DNA of 64,000 nt from Baia soyae. GTDB lineage: Bacteria > Bacillota > Bacilli > Thermoactinomycetales > Thermoactinomycetaceae. The position numbers were made by a program, and so were the translations under genes. Of this stretch, positions 36,401-45,799 are shown piece after piece (positions within the stretch are counted from its first letter, which is position 1; each line of letters starts with the position of its first letter). Location: positions 1-64,000 of the forward strand of contig NZ_SLXV01000010.1 of assembly GCF_004341445.1 (NCBI RefSeq), read 5' to 3'. The notes under the pieces are model-generated. The model had not been told where the DNA came from. It was given only the letters and a program-made list of their open reading frames with translations, and did not search any database.

Positions 36401-39400
36401 TTCAAATTTGGCAAGATGTATTAGGTGTTAAGAAGATTGGTGTTTATGATGACTTTTTTGAGCTCGGAGGTCATTCTTTGAAAGCTACCATGCTGGTAGC
36501 TAAAGTTCATCAGGTTTTAAATCAAATGATCCCACTACGCTATGTATTTACTTATCCAACCATTGCAGCAATGGCATGTGAGTTGGATCAACTTGAGGAG
36601 AAGGCATTTACAGCGATTTCACCTGTAGAACAAAGTGACCATTATCCGGTATCTTCAGCACAAAAAAGGATTTACCTCGTGCAACAATTGCAAGATACGA
36701 GTATCAGCTACAATATGCCATGGGCCATCAAGATCGAAGGTCCTTTACAAAAGGATCGATTTAAAAAAGCATGGAAAGCTGTGATCGAACGTCATGAAAT
36801 GCTCCGAACCTCTTTTGTGATGGAAAAGGGGGAGATTGTACAACGCATTCACGATCAAGTGCAATTTGAAGTAGAGGAATCGGATTGGAACGGGGCCGGG
36901 ATCGATTCGTGTATGCGTTCTTTTATACGTCCATTCGATCTTGGACAAGCTCCGCTTATACGGGTGGGTCTCATTAACTTGAGCAACAATGGCTATGTCA
37001 TGTTATGCGATATGCATCATATTATTGCAGATGGAGTTTCACTTGAAATTCTGTTAGAAGAATGGATGATCTTTTATACGGAAGGTACTCTACCCGAACA
37101 ACGCATTCAATATAAAGATTTTGCGGCTTGGCAAAATTCATCTTTCCATAGTGAAGAGTATCAAGCTAGGCAGGAATTTTGGTTGAACCAATTCCAAACC
37201 ATCCCGCCGGTATTATCACTGCCGACTGATTATACCCGGCCCGCTGTACAAGGTTTTGGTGGCGATCGCTTCCATCTCACATTAGATTCTGGACTCACTA
37301 AAAAATTATACCGTCTTACCAGAGAAACAGGAACGACATTGTACATGGTTTTGCTTGCCTCGTATCAAGTTTTGCTTCACAAATATACAGGACAAGAAGA
37401 CATCGTCGTAGGAACACCGACTGCAGGTAGGCCACATGCGGAAGTTCAGTCAATGATTGGAATGTTTGTCAATATGTTGGCGATAAGGAACTATCCGGAG
37501 GAGCAAAAAACAATCCGTCACTTTTTGGAAGAGGTTAAACATAACTCCCTCCAAGTCTTTGAAAATCAAGACTACCCGTTTGAACAGCTAGTGGAACAGC
37601 TGGAGGTCCAACGGGAGCTAAGTCGTCACCCATTGTTTGATACCCTAATGGTCTTACAAAATACGGGGAGTAAACAATTGGATTTACCTTCTCTTCACTG
37701 TACACCTTTGGATGTTCCATTCGACATTGCTAAGTTTGATCTAACTCTCGAGATTGCAGAGAATGAGAATGAGATTGGCTGTGATTGGGAGTATAACACT
37801 TCTTTATTTAAACGCGAAACGATTGAACGTATGGCGACACACTGGATAAAAGTGTTACAGCAATTCGTCGAAAATGTAGATCAAGAAATTGGTGATGTGG
37901 AATGTTTATCAGAGGATGAGAAGCACAAGATCCTGGTTGAATGGAATGATACGAAAAGCGACTACCCGTATGAGAAAACGATCCAGCAGCTTTTTGAAGA
38001 ACAGGTAGAAAAAACACCGAATCATATTGCAGTCCAGTTTGGCAATCAAAAAATAAGCTATCTAAAGCTAAATGAGACGGCTAATCGATGGGCACGAATA
38101 TTACGGAAACAAGGTGTAGAAAGAGAGAGTCGAGTAGGTTTAATCATGGATCGTTCTTCTGAAATGATCATCGGAATTCTCTCTATTCTTAAAGCCGGCG
38201 GAAGCTATGTTCCCATGGATCCTAGCTATCCGGAAGATCGAAAGCAGTATATTTTAGAAGACAGCAAAGCCTCACTTCTCATAGTCCAAGATGCTTCTAT
38301 GATCCCGCAAGGGTATGTAGGGGAAGTTCTTGTATTAGCCGAAATAGATCAGATAGATGAAGAGAGTTCAAATCTTGAACCAATCAGTCTAGCTGAAAAT
38401 GTAGCCTATATCGTTTATACATCGGGATCAACAGGAAAACCAAAAGGCATTTTAACCACGCATCGAAATATAGTGAAAACCATTTTAAATAATGGTTATA
38501 TTGACATCCATGAAAGTGATCGCATCTTACAGTTGTCCAACTATGCTTTTGATGGATCGACATTTGATATCTACGGCGCGTTGTTACATGGAGCTGGCTT
38601 AGTATTGGCTTCGAAAGAGGTAGCTACCAATCCGGATGCACTAGCGTCTTTTATTCAGGATGAGAAGATTACGGTCTCCTTTATGACGACTGCTTTATTT
38701 AACACACTTGTAGATCTGAACTCTGTATGCCTCTTAGGTGTTAGAAAGATTCTTTTTGGTGGTGAAAAGGTTTCTGTCAAACATGTGCAAAAGGCACTCA
38801 AGGTTTTAGGTGATGGTCGATTGATCCATGTGTATGGACCTACTGAGACGACTGTTTTTGCCACCTACTATGTTATCAATCAATCTGTGCTTGAAACAGG
38901 AACGGTTCCGATTGGAAAACCATTGAATAATACTCAGGTATACGTTTTGGACCAGAATCATGGTGTCCAACCAATAGGGGTTCCAGGTGAGTTATGTATC
39001 GCAGGAGATGGTGTTGCTAGTGGCTATCTGAATCGCCCGGAACTAACAGCAGCGAGTTTTATTGAAAATCCATTCTCAGAAGGGAAAATGTATCGAACAG
39101 GAGATTTGGTCCGCCTTTTACCTGATGGGAATATTGAATATCTGGAAAGATTGGATCATCAAGTCAAAATTCGTGGATATCGGATTGAGTTAGGAGAAAT
39201 ACAAGAACAATTAATTCAAATTCCGATTGTGAAAGATGCGATTGCGATAGCCACGGAGATGGAAAATAGTCATCATAAAGAGCTCTGTGCCTATATCGTG
39301 GCCAATGAAGAGTTAACAACAGCACAACTAAGGTTTGAATTAGCAAAATCATTACCTAGCTATATGATCCCTAGTTATTTTGTGCAAATGGATTATCTCC

Positions 39401-42400
39401 CCCTAACACCAAATGGGAAAGTGGACCGCAAGGCTTTACCTGCTCCGACAGGGGAAATGAAGTCTGGATACGATTACGTGGCACCTCGAAATTTATTGGA
39501 GGAGATCCTCGTAGATATTTGGCAAGAGGTATTAAAAGTAGATCGAGTGGGTGTGGAGGACGATTTCTTTGAATTAGGAGGCCATTCCCTAAAGGCTACT
39601 CAGTTGGTAGCCCTCATCTATAAAAAGTTAAACGTAAATATTCCCATACACCATATTTTCCAATCTCCTACTATTGATGCATTAGCCAAGGTACTAGAGG
39701 ATATGGAAAAAGGCACATATACATCGATTTCGAGTGTGCAGAAAATGGAGTATTACCCAGTCTCATCTGCTCAAAAAAGAATGTATCTGTTACGAGAGCT
39801 AGAAAAAGAGGCATTAAACTATAATATGCCGTGGGCGTACTTGCTAGAGGGAGTATTCAATACAGAGAAGATGGTGGAAGCGTGGAAAACCGTGGTCAAT
39901 CGACATGAGGCACTACGGACTTCGTTTGGTTTGCACAAAGGGGAAATCGTTCAACTTATCGATGATACGATTTTATTCGAAGTGGAAAGATACGAGGTTG
40001 AAAGTGAAGCGGAAATTCAGGCAACCATTGATCAATTTATACGTCCATTCGACCTGAGTAAGGCACCGCTATTAAGAGTAGGTCTAATCAAGGTTTCGGA
40101 AAACAAACATGTTTTGATGATGGATATGCACCATATTATTTCAGATGGGACTTCTGTGGATATTCTGGTAAGAGAGTTAATAAGTTCTTACTCTTCTCAG
40201 ACATTGGACAAGGTAGGAATTCAGTATAAAGACTATGCGGTATGGCAAAACACGTTCCAACAGAGTGAAGCGTTTAAAGCTCAAGAAACGTACTGGAAAG
40301 AAATATTCCAGACTATGCCGGAGGCGTTGCAACTCCCAACAGATTCCACCCGTCCTGCAGTACCATCATTTGCTGGAGAACATCATAGCTTTATATTGGA
40401 TCCAGAACTCAGCTGTAGGTTAAATCAACTCAGCAAAGAAACAGGAACCTCTTTATATATGTTGTTACTAGCAGCATATAATGTTCTTTTGCATAAATAC
40501 ACGGGTGAATCGGATATCGTTGTGGGCTCCCCGATCGCAGGTAGATCACATCCTGATGTACAGTCTGTTGTCGGCATGTTTGTAAATACCCTTGCTATGC
40601 GAAACCATCCAGAGGGTCATAAGTCGTTTCGAACGTTTTTAAATGAGGTGCGAGAAAGCTCTTTAGGTGCTTTTGATAATCAAGATTATCCGTTTGAAAA
40701 ACTAGTAGAAGGCTTAGATATGACAAGAGATTTAAGCCGTCATCCTTTGTTTGATACCATGTTTCTGGTTCAAAATATGGATTGGACGGAGTTAGAATTA
40801 CCTAATCTACGGATTCATCCGTATGACTTGGAATCCCAAATTGCCAAGCTAGATCTCATGTTAGAGGTAATGGAACAAGGAGAAGAAATCAAATTCCATT
40901 GGGAGTATAGTACAGCCTTGTTTAAACCTGAGACGATCATTCGGATGTCTGAACACTGGAAACACCTGTTACACCAGATCGTGGAGTCTCCTGACCAGCC
41001 TATAGCTGAGTTTCGTATGGTTACAGAGCCAGAAGCGCATCAGTTATTGGTTGAGTTTAATGACACGAGTCAAGATTACCCAGAAGATAAGACTGTTCAT
41101 CAATTATTTGAAGAACAAGTGATGCGGACACCAGACAATGTGGCACTTATCTATAAAGAACAGACTTTGACGTATCAAGATGTGAATGTGCGGGCAAATA
41201 AGTTAGCTAAGAAATTACAAAGTCTGGGTGTTCAGTCTGAAAGTCTCGTTGCCATGATGGTTGAGCGATCACCGGAAATGATGATCGGGATCTTAGCCAT
41301 TTTAAAATCAGGTGGAGCTTATGTTCCAATTGATCCTGATTATCCGGAAGATCGTATTCAATACATGTTACAGGATAGTGGTTCGGATATCCTACTTACT
41401 CAAAGAAAGCTCGTAGCTCTTGTTGATATGCCTCATGTCCTTTGTATAGATGAAGAGGATCGTTACCAGGATGGATATGGCTCAGAGAATTTAGACATAC
41501 ATGTAGATCCGAAGCAATTAGCTTATGTCATTTATACTTCAGGTTCCACAGGAATGCCTAAAGGTGTAATGATTGAACATCAATCGGTTGTCTCCCGTCT
41601 ACATTGGATGCAAACAGAGTATCCATTAACCGAATCGGATGTTGTGTTACAAAAAACCTTGTTTTCATTTGATCTATCCGTTTGGGAGATATTTTCGTGG
41701 TTTATGGGAGGATCTAGTCTTTGTTTACTGCCTACGAAGATGGAAAAAGATCCTGAAATGGTCGTACAAGCGATTGAAAAGTATCGAGTTACCTCCATGT
41801 ACTTTGTCCCATCCATGTTATCTATTATCCTACATCATGTCGATCGCCAGTCACGCAAAGTAGATCTATCCTCCGTGAAGAGAATCTTTACATGTGGCGA
41901 GGTATTAAGTGCTGAACAAGTGAAGATGTTCTATCAAACGTTCCAGTTTGAGCAAACGAAGCTAATCAATATGTATGGTCCAACGGAAGCAACGGTCAAT
42001 GTTACCATCTATGATTGCTATCCAGATAGTGAGCAAACCATGATCCCGATCGGAGTCCCGATTCATAATGCGAAACTATACATTGTGAATGAACATCATC
42101 AACCTCAGCCTGTAGGAGTGATCGGAGAATTGTGCATTGGGGGGATCGGGATTGCTAGAGGATATCACGGTAAACAGGAGTTAACCGATGAAAAGTTTGT
42201 AGCAAATCCATTCTCTAGTGGTGAGAAAATGTATAAAACGGGGGATTTAGCTCGTTATCTATCAGATGGAAATATTGAGTATGTCGGACGGACAGACCAT
42301 CAAGTAAAAGTACGTGGTTTCCGAATTGAGCTAGGCGAGATCGAATCTCAATTATTACAGATTCCAATAGTGAGAGAAGCAGTGGTGATTACTCGCCCCA

Positions 42401-43545
42401 ATGTCCAAGATCAATTAGAACTTTGTGCGTATTTTGTTGCTGAACAAGAGTGCTCAGTATCTGATTTAAGAGCGAAGCTATCTCAAGTGTTGCCTCACTA
42501 TATGGTTCCATCCTACCTTGTACAATTAGAAAACATGCCACTCACGTCAAACGGGAAAGTAGACCGAAAAACGCTACCTGCACCTGAAGGACTGCAAAAG
42601 GCAGCCATGGAGTATATGGCTCCTAGAAATGAGCTTGAGAGGAAATTAGTTGCAATTTGGTCGGATGTTCTGGGTGTCGAACAAATGGGAATTGATGATC
42701 GTTTCTTTGAAATGGGAGGGAACTCACTCAAGATACTAGAAGTAGGATACAGAGTAAACGAGCTTTACCAATCAACACACTTCAGTATCCCACTCAGTTT
42801 CTTTTATGAGAATCAGACGATCCGTAGCATTTGTCATCAATTAAGTGAAATGCTTAATCTCGCTTCGCAACCATCGGTCATGAACTTGTTAAATGCAAAG
42901 GGTCAAAAAAATGTATTTGGCTTTCCACCTGTATTTGGTTATGGAATTGTTTATAAGCCCTTAGCAGAACAAATGGATGGAGAAATGAGTTTGTATGTGG
43001 CAGATTTTATTGAGTCAGATGATCGGATTGAACGCTATGTAGAAAGTATTACCCAGATTCAGCCGTTGGGGACGATTACCTTAATTGGTTATTCAGCAGG
43101 AGGGAATTTGGCCTTTGAAGTAGCGAAAGTATTAGAAGGAAAAGGTCGAGAAGTCTCTCAAGTGATTCTTTTTGATTCGATAAGAAAAGAATCTCATTTG
43201 GAAGGAAAGAAAATTGAAGAGGAGAATATGGAAGACATACGGAGAGTAATCGGAGAAACAACGGATCTGTCTCTGCTTAGTCAAAAGTATAAAGCTTACG
43301 TATCCTACTTTCTATCACTCGTAAACACTGGAAATATTCATGGGGAAATTCATCAAATCTTAGCTGACGTAGATCCTACTAACACGGTGCATGACTTTAC
43401 ATCTTGGTCAACGACGACGGAAAATTATCGATTACATCAAGGACATGGCACTCATTTTGAAATGCTGAGTCACCCTAATGTAGAGAAAAATGCCGTCTTG
43501 TTAAGAGAGATTGTAAAAGAACTTTGTGTACTTGTCGCACATTAA
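33454..43545 (+). CDS. NRPS, three modules C-A-T x3 plus thioesterase
   Basis: A 3363-residue synthetase. C1 follows an E domain (HHLLIDG from 141), A1 core from 610, carrier S1008. C2 (HHIIADG from 1188), A2 core from 1656, carrier S2045. C3 (HHIISDG from 2226), A3 core from 2695, carrier S3091. The thioesterase is about 3120-3363 with nucleophile S3214 (GYSAGG) and HGTHFEM near the end. Pocket residues: A1 D-L-T-K-I-G-E-I-G (Asn-like), A2 D-G-F-F-L-G-V-V-F (Ile-like), A3 D-L-W-Y-F-C-M-V-N (no match known to me). All domains look intact. GGAGGAG precedes the ATG, 28 bases after the first NRPS gene. The predicted product is acyl-D-Orn-Asn-Ile-X, linear or cyclised. Confidence 0.93.
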   Translation: MVDIQSMYPLSPMQQGMYFHALLDPESTAYFEQTIFTIAGEFDAKCFADSFQQLVDRHDILRTIFIQEGTEEPVQVVLQGLQAPVEIKDITGLSEKEQNEFLNQWIYGDRKKGFKLSEECLTRLMIFQTTQDEYRVIWSCHHLLIDGWCTPILLQEWLEIYDAQRENRSANLSSTVPYQLYIEWLEQQDQEESLAFWKNSLTGYNEQVDLPHRSSWEEASQYSFKEIIFDLDEDTTKKLDMLSKSQQVTLNTALQGIWGLLLGKYNQSQDVIFGNVVSGRPSEIPGVENIVGLFINTIPLRVQWEKEQTVLEFLQSLQKHAILSQGYEYCSLADIQTQSELKQELIQHLWVFENYPMEVGGKSIANNLTIKDIVAFEETNYHLNLIVMPGSQLRIHFKFNENKYDPHMIEQVKKHLQTLIHAVLQNPDQPISQLDFLTEADQKQLLVDFNATKSIFPKDKTIPQLFEEQAVQTPDQIAVVCKDQNVTFYELNQQAEKVAHLLAERGVGANQIVGLLVPPSIEMMIGLVGILKSGGAFLPIDPDTPMDRIEYMVQNSAVKQILTIADFFNRVPDTVEKIDLHKLWLEPPSNGNVCALKGGESTDLAYVIYTSGTTGLPKGVQVTHRNVIHYITSVVTQTSVSSADKSMLLSSYAFDLGYTPIFLTLLSGSQLHLVPREDYTEPEVLLEYIRQSNITFIKLTPSLFSMMVGSVSFAKTNPCETIRQIILGGEEIKYSDVISYFKQNPSVHIMDEYGPTETTIGCISSMLTHNQIPNMQMQSLPNIGRPIANTQVFILNEDNGLLPIGVAGQLCIGGEGISAGYQNLPELTSEKFIANPFLPDERIYKTGDLARWLPDGTIEYLGRIDNQVKIRGYRIELGEIESQLLQISFIKEAVVIASTMDDGHKALCAYIVSEQELVTSELKALLAKTLPNYMVPNYFIKVKSIPLTANGKVDKKSLPHHDVFNETGVEFVAPRTEIEGQLVQIWQDVLGVKKIGVYDDFFELGGHSLKATMLVAKVHQVLNQMIPLRYVFTYPTIAAMACELDQLEEKAFTAISPVEQSDHYPVSSAQKRIYLVQQLQDTSISYNMPWAIKIEGPLQKDRFKKAWKAVIERHEMLRTSFVMEKGEIVQRIHDQVQFEVEESDWNGAGIDSCMRSFIRPFDLGQAPLIRVGLINLSNNGYVMLCDMHHIIADGVSLEILLEEWMIFYTEGTLPEQRIQYKDFAAWQNSSFHSEEYQARQEFWLNQFQTIPPVLSLPTDYTRPAVQGFGGDRFHLTLDSGLTKKLYRLTRETGTTLYMVLLASYQVLLHKYTGQEDIVVGTPTAGRPHAEVQSMIGMFVNMLAIRNYPEEQKTIRHFLEEVKHNSLQVFENQDYPFEQLVEQLEVQRELSRHPLFDTLMVLQNTGSKQLDLPSLHCTPLDVPFDIAKFDLTLEIAENENEIGCDWEYNTSLFKRETIERMATHWIKVLQQFVENVDQEIGDVECLSEDEKHKILVEWNDTKSDYPYEKTIQQLFEEQVEKTPNHIAVQFGNQKISYLKLNETANRWARILRKQGVERESRVGLIMDRSSEMIIGILSILKAGGSYVPMDPSYPEDRKQYILEDSKASLLIVQDASMIPQGYVGEVLVLAEIDQIDEESSNLEPISLAENVAYIVYTSGSTGKPKGILTTHRNIVKTILNNGYIDIHESDRILQLSNYAFDGSTFDIYGALLHGAGLVLASKEVATNPDALASFIQDEKITVSFMTTALFNTLVDLNSVCLLGVRKILFGGEKVSVKHVQKALKVLGDGRLIHVYGPTETTVFATYYVINQSVLETGTVPIGKPLNNTQVYVLDQNHGVQPIGVPGELCIAGDGVASGYLNRPELTAASFIENPFSEGKMYRTGDLVRLLPDGNIEYLERLDHQVKIRGYRIELGEIQEQLIQIPIVKDAIAIATEMENSHHKELCAYIVANEELTTAQLRFELAKSLPSYMIPSYFVQMDYLPLTPNGKVDRKALPAPTGEMKSGYDYVAPRNLLEEILVDIWQEVLKVDRVGVEDDFFELGGHSLKATQLVALIYKKLNVNIPIHHIFQSPTIDALAKVLEDMEKGTYTSISSVQKMEYYPVSSAQKRMYLLRELEKEALNYNMPWAYLLEGVFNTEKMVEAWKTVVNRHEALRTSFGLHKGEIVQLIDDTILFEVERYEVESEAEIQATIDQFIRPFDLSKAPLLRVGLIKVSENKHVLMMDMHHIISDGTSVDILVRELISSYSSQTLDKVGIQYKDYAVWQNTFQQSEAFKAQETYWKEIFQTMPEALQLPTDSTRPAVPSFAGEHHSFILDPELSCRLNQLSKETGTSLYMLLLAAYNVLLHKYTGESDIVVGSPIAGRSHPDVQSVVGMFVNTLAMRNHPEGHKSFRTFLNEVRESSLGAFDNQDYPFEKLVEGLDMTRDLSRHPLFDTMFLVQNMDWTELELPNLRIHPYDLESQIAKLDLMLEVMEQGEEIKFHWEYSTALFKPETIIRMSEHWKHLLHQIVESPDQPIAEFRMVTEPEAHQLLVEFNDTSQDYPEDKTVHQLFEEQVMRTPDNVALIYKEQTLTYQDVNVRANKLAKKLQSLGVQSESLVAMMVERSPEMMIGILAILKSGGAYVPIDPDYPEDRIQYMLQDSGSDILLTQRKLVALVDMPHVLCIDEEDRYQDGYGSENLDIHVDPKQLAYVIYTSGSTGMPKGVMIEHQSVVSRLHWMQTEYPLTESDVVLQKTLFSFDLSVWEIFSWFMGGSSLCLLPTKMEKDPEMVVQAIEKYRVTSMYFVPSMLSIILHHVDRQSRKVDLSSVKRIFTCGEVLSAEQVKMFYQTFQFEQTKLINMYGPTEATVNVTIYDCYPDSEQTMIPIGVPIHNAKLYIVNEHHQPQPVGVIGELCIGGIGIARGYHGKQELTDEKFVANPFSSGEKMYKTGDLARYLSDGNIEYVGRTDHQVKVRGFRIELGEIESQLLQIPIVREAVVITRPNVQDQLELCAYFVAEQECSVSDLRAKLSQVLPHYMVPSYLVQLENMPLTSNGKVDRKTLPAPEGLQKAAMEYMAPRNELERKLVAIWSDVLGVEQMGIDDRFFEMGGNSLKILEVGYRVNELYQSTHFSIPLSFFYENQTIRSICHQLSEMLNLASQPSVMNLLNAKGQKNVFGFPPVFGYGIVYKPLAEQMDGEMSLYVADFIESDDRIERYVESITQIQPLGTITLIGYSAGGNLAFEVAKVLEGKGREVSQVILFDSIRKESHLEGKKIEEENMEDIRRVIGETTDLSLLSQKYKAYVSYFLSLVNTGNIHGEIHQILADVDPTNTVHDFTSWSTTTENYRLHQGHGTHFEMLSHPNVEKNAVLLREIVKELCVLVAH

Positions 43546-43575
43546 GTGTAAATGATTTGAAACAAACAGCACTAA

Positions 43576-43616
43576 AAATCATGACCATCCGTTCAACGGA
43601 TGGTCATGATTTTTTT
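43576..43616 (+). terminator. strong intrinsic terminator of the NRPS operon
   Basis: A 16-bp perfect inverted repeat, ATCATGACCATCCGTT (43578-43593) with AACGGATGGTCATGAT (43595-43610), followed by T6. It marks the NRPS operon end, so the next gene is not obligatorily co-transcribed. Confidence 0.92.
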
Positions 43617-43735
43617 CAAAGCAATAGGAAGGTTGAATAACACAATGCCCACATTTTGACCACGCACTAATGTAGTGGGTTTATGTTAAGATTGATCTTG
43701 ATATTCCGTACTTAAGTAGAGAAAGGATGATTTGG

Positions 43736-44854
43736 ATGAATCTGTCTTCCACGGAGGAACCGAAAGTAATCGCCCTCTATTTACCTCAATTTCATCGTGT
43801 GATAGAAAATGATAAGTGGTGGGGTGAAGGTTTTACGGAGTGGACGAATACCCGTAAGGCGACTCCATTATTTCCCGGGCATTACCAACCGAGAGAACCA
43901 CTTCATGACTTTTACTACGACTTAACAGATCCAGATGCGCGAAAATGGCAAGCAGATATAGCAAAAGAACATGGAGTATTTGGCTTCTGTTATTATCATT
44001 ATTGGTTTAAAGGAAAAATGTTACTAGAGACCCCGTTAAATGAAGTGCTACGTTTAGGAGAACCGGATTTTCCTTTCTGTCTTTCATGGGCCAATGAAAC
44101 ATGGAGCCGTAGGTGGAATGGGGCGGATCAAGATATATTAATGGCTCAGGAGTATGGGGATGAAGAAGACTGGAAGGAGCATTTTGATTATTTAGTACAA
44201 GCTTTTAAAGACCCAAGATACATCTGTATCGATCAGAAGCCCCTTTTCACTATCTATCGTGCAGGAGATATCCCGCGCTATCGTGAGATGTTATCCTATT
44301 GGACCGATCTGGCGAAGCAACACGGATTTGAAGGTATTTACTTTGTAGAAACGGTATCGGGGAGGCCGCCGTTTAAGGAATTGGATGGCTTTGATGCTAC
44401 ATTTGAATTTGAGCCTACCTATACGTTGGCATGGGATCGAGCGAATCGGAGTGAAATCGTTAGGCAAGTTCCATCCGACCAAAATCCAAATAAATCCTTC
44501 CGCTTGTACGATTATGATGGGATGTGGGAGCGGATTCTGAAACGTAACCCGGACAGGGGAGAGAAGAAAACGATTTTAGGCGCATTTGTGGATTGGGATA
44601 ATTCTGCGAGGGTAGGAGAGCGTGCTTCTGCATTTACGATTTCAGATAGTACACCCGAAAAGTTTGGGAACCATATGGCTGAGCAATTAGAGAGAGCGGA
44701 GCAAATGAGGAGTCCTTTTGTTTTTGTAAACGCGTGGAATGAGTGGGCAGAGGGTACTTATCTCGAACCAGATAAGAAGCATGGGCTTAGGTATCTGGAG
44801 GAACTAAAACGAGCAGTAGAACAGGCAAGTGGAAAGAAAAAACAGCCTAGATAA
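43736..44854 (+). CDS. WbsX-type glycosyl hydrolase/transferase-like protein
   Basis: A 372-residue protein of the Glyco_WTY/WbsX family, related to GH99-like TIM barrels. It opens VIALYLPQFHRVIENDKWWGEG and has FTEWTN, GFCYYHYWF, LSWANETWSRRW and a C-terminal FVNAWNEWAEGTYLEPD. Such proteins accompany O-antigen or exopolysaccharide loci; their catalytic role is poorly defined. The ATG at 43727 abuts its AAAGG site, so ATG 43736 is preferred. It is a single gene without other polysaccharide genes nearby. A possible -35/-10 pair lies at 43656-43687 with unfavourable spacing. Confidence 0.8.
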   Translation: MNLSSTEEPKVIALYLPQFHRVIENDKWWGEGFTEWTNTRKATPLFPGHYQPREPLHDFYYDLTDPDARKWQADIAKEHGVFGFCYYHYWFKGKMLLETPLNEVLRLGEPDFPFCLSWANETWSRRWNGADQDILMAQEYGDEEDWKEHFDYLVQAFKDPRYICIDQKPLFTIYRAGDIPRYREMLSYWTDLAKQHGFEGIYFVETVSGRPPFKELDGFDATFEFEPTYTLAWDRANRSEIVRQVPSDQNPNKSFRLYDYDGMWERILKRNPDRGEKKTILGAFVDWDNSARVGERASAFTISDSTPEKFGNHMAEQLERAEQMRSPFVFVNAWNEWAEGTYLEPDKKHGLRYLEELKRAVEQASGKKKQPR

Positions 44855-44868
44855 CTTACTCTAGGCTG
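44843..44868. terminator. hairpin across convergent stop codons
   Basis: CAGCCTAG (44843-44850) pairs with CTAGGCTG (44861-44868) around a 10-nt loop. It overlaps the stop codons of both flanking genes. The T tract is weak, so efficiency is doubtful. Confidence 0.4.
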
Positions 44869-45380
44869 AGGGATGGAACGGTGATGGAAGAAGAGTCCGA
44901 AAGATTTTTTTCCACCTTCTTATACTTTCGATACATCGCAATCCGCCAAGGGAGTAACATCCCAAATGCGAGGATGAAGAAAACGCCAGCTGTTTGAGGG
45001 ATGCTGATGTGTTGTTCGATGTAATTATGTAGCGAGAGTCGGATGATTAATAATGTAACGATAATGACTAAAAATGCTTTCGATCGCTTCAAGTAGATTT
45101 CGTTGTTTTGAATTTGAAAGTTAGACGTGAGAATGAGTGGGATGGCGAGAAAGATAAAACCACACACAAAAGCGATCAGCGCCCAACTCCATGGAATTCT
45201 GGTAAATGGAAATAAAAACATAGCAAATCCAGTACTCATCCCAAGCGGGGGGATCAGGATTTTCTTTGCTGATGTAGGTTTTTTCGTGGCACGAATTCTG
45301 ATGATCATCACGGTACATGCCATTACAATCAGAACAATGGTCGTAATGATATGTACATTAAAAGGAATGAACTGTTCCAT
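44856..45380 (-). CDS. ccdC: CcdC family membrane protein
   Basis: A 174-residue protein with five likely transmembrane helices. It carries the CcdC signatures: RIRATKKPTSAKKILIPPLGMSTG, FLFPFTRIPWSWALIAF, IYLKRSKAFL, RLSLHNYIEQ and an FGMLLPWRIAMY end. In Bacillus ccdC lies near cytochrome c maturation gene ccdA, but it is not required for that process and its function is unknown. Here no cytochrome genes are adjacent. Confidence 0.88.
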   Translation of the reverse strand: MEQFIPFNVHIITTIVLIVMACTVMIIRIRATKKPTSAKKILIPPLGMSTGFAMFLFPFTRIPWSWALIAFVCGFIFLAIPLILTSNFQIQNNEIYLKRSKAFLVIIVTLLIIRLSLHNYIEQHISIPQTAGVFFILAFGMLLPWRIAMYRKYKKVEKNLSDSSSITVPSLSLE

Positions 45381-45497
45381 GACTAAAGCCCTCCTTCGTT
45401 ACAGGAAAACGCTAACACAAATATTTTTGAAAGTAAACCGCTTGACTATAGCATATCGTTACATCATAATGGCTATACCTATATTGTAAGTGTTAAT

Positions 45498-45527
45498 TTG
45501 ACATCTTAAACCTATTCTACATATAAA
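45498..45527 (+). promoter_or_regulatory. SigA promoter of the trpS T-box transcript
   Basis: Perfect TTGACA (45498-45503), 18-bp spacer, TATAAA (45522-45527), just upstream of the T-box leader. Confidence 0.75.
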
Positions 45528-45537
45528 TAATAAAATG

Positions 45538-45772
45538 CGATGAAGAAGAAGAGTATCTAAGGAAGAATTGTGCAGAGAGTTGATGGTCGGTGCAAATCAA
45601 CCAATTCCCTTGGTGAATGGGCTTCTGAGCAGTGCTGTGAACAGGTAACCTCATTAGCAGATAACCGGCGGAATCCGTTATGATTCATTGAGAGCACAAT
45701 GTTTGTTAGTCATGCATTGTGAACTAGGGTGGTACCGCGACAAAAGCTCGTCCCTTTGAGGATGGGCTTTTT
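45538..45772 (+). ncRNA. T-box riboswitch, tryptophan specifier
   Basis: A leader sensing uncharged tRNA-Trp. The Stem I distal loop GGTGCAAATCAA matches that of the leuS leader. The specifier region GAATGGGC places UGG (Trp) at 45618-45620, in the same sequence frame as the leuS specifier. The T-box AGGGTGGTACCGCG is at 45726-45739. The terminator AAGCTCGTCC/GGATGGGCTT with a T5 tail is at 45744-45772. Together with its promoter it accounts for most of the 419-base gap before trpS. Confidence 0.92.
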
Positions 45773-45799
45773 GTGTATTTAAAAAGGAGATGATTTGAG

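Noticed and set aside
43656-43687. Possible promoter TTGACC...TATGTT before the WbsX-type gene
   Set aside because: The 20-bp spacing is unfavourable and the -10 box is poor, so it is not listed as a feature.
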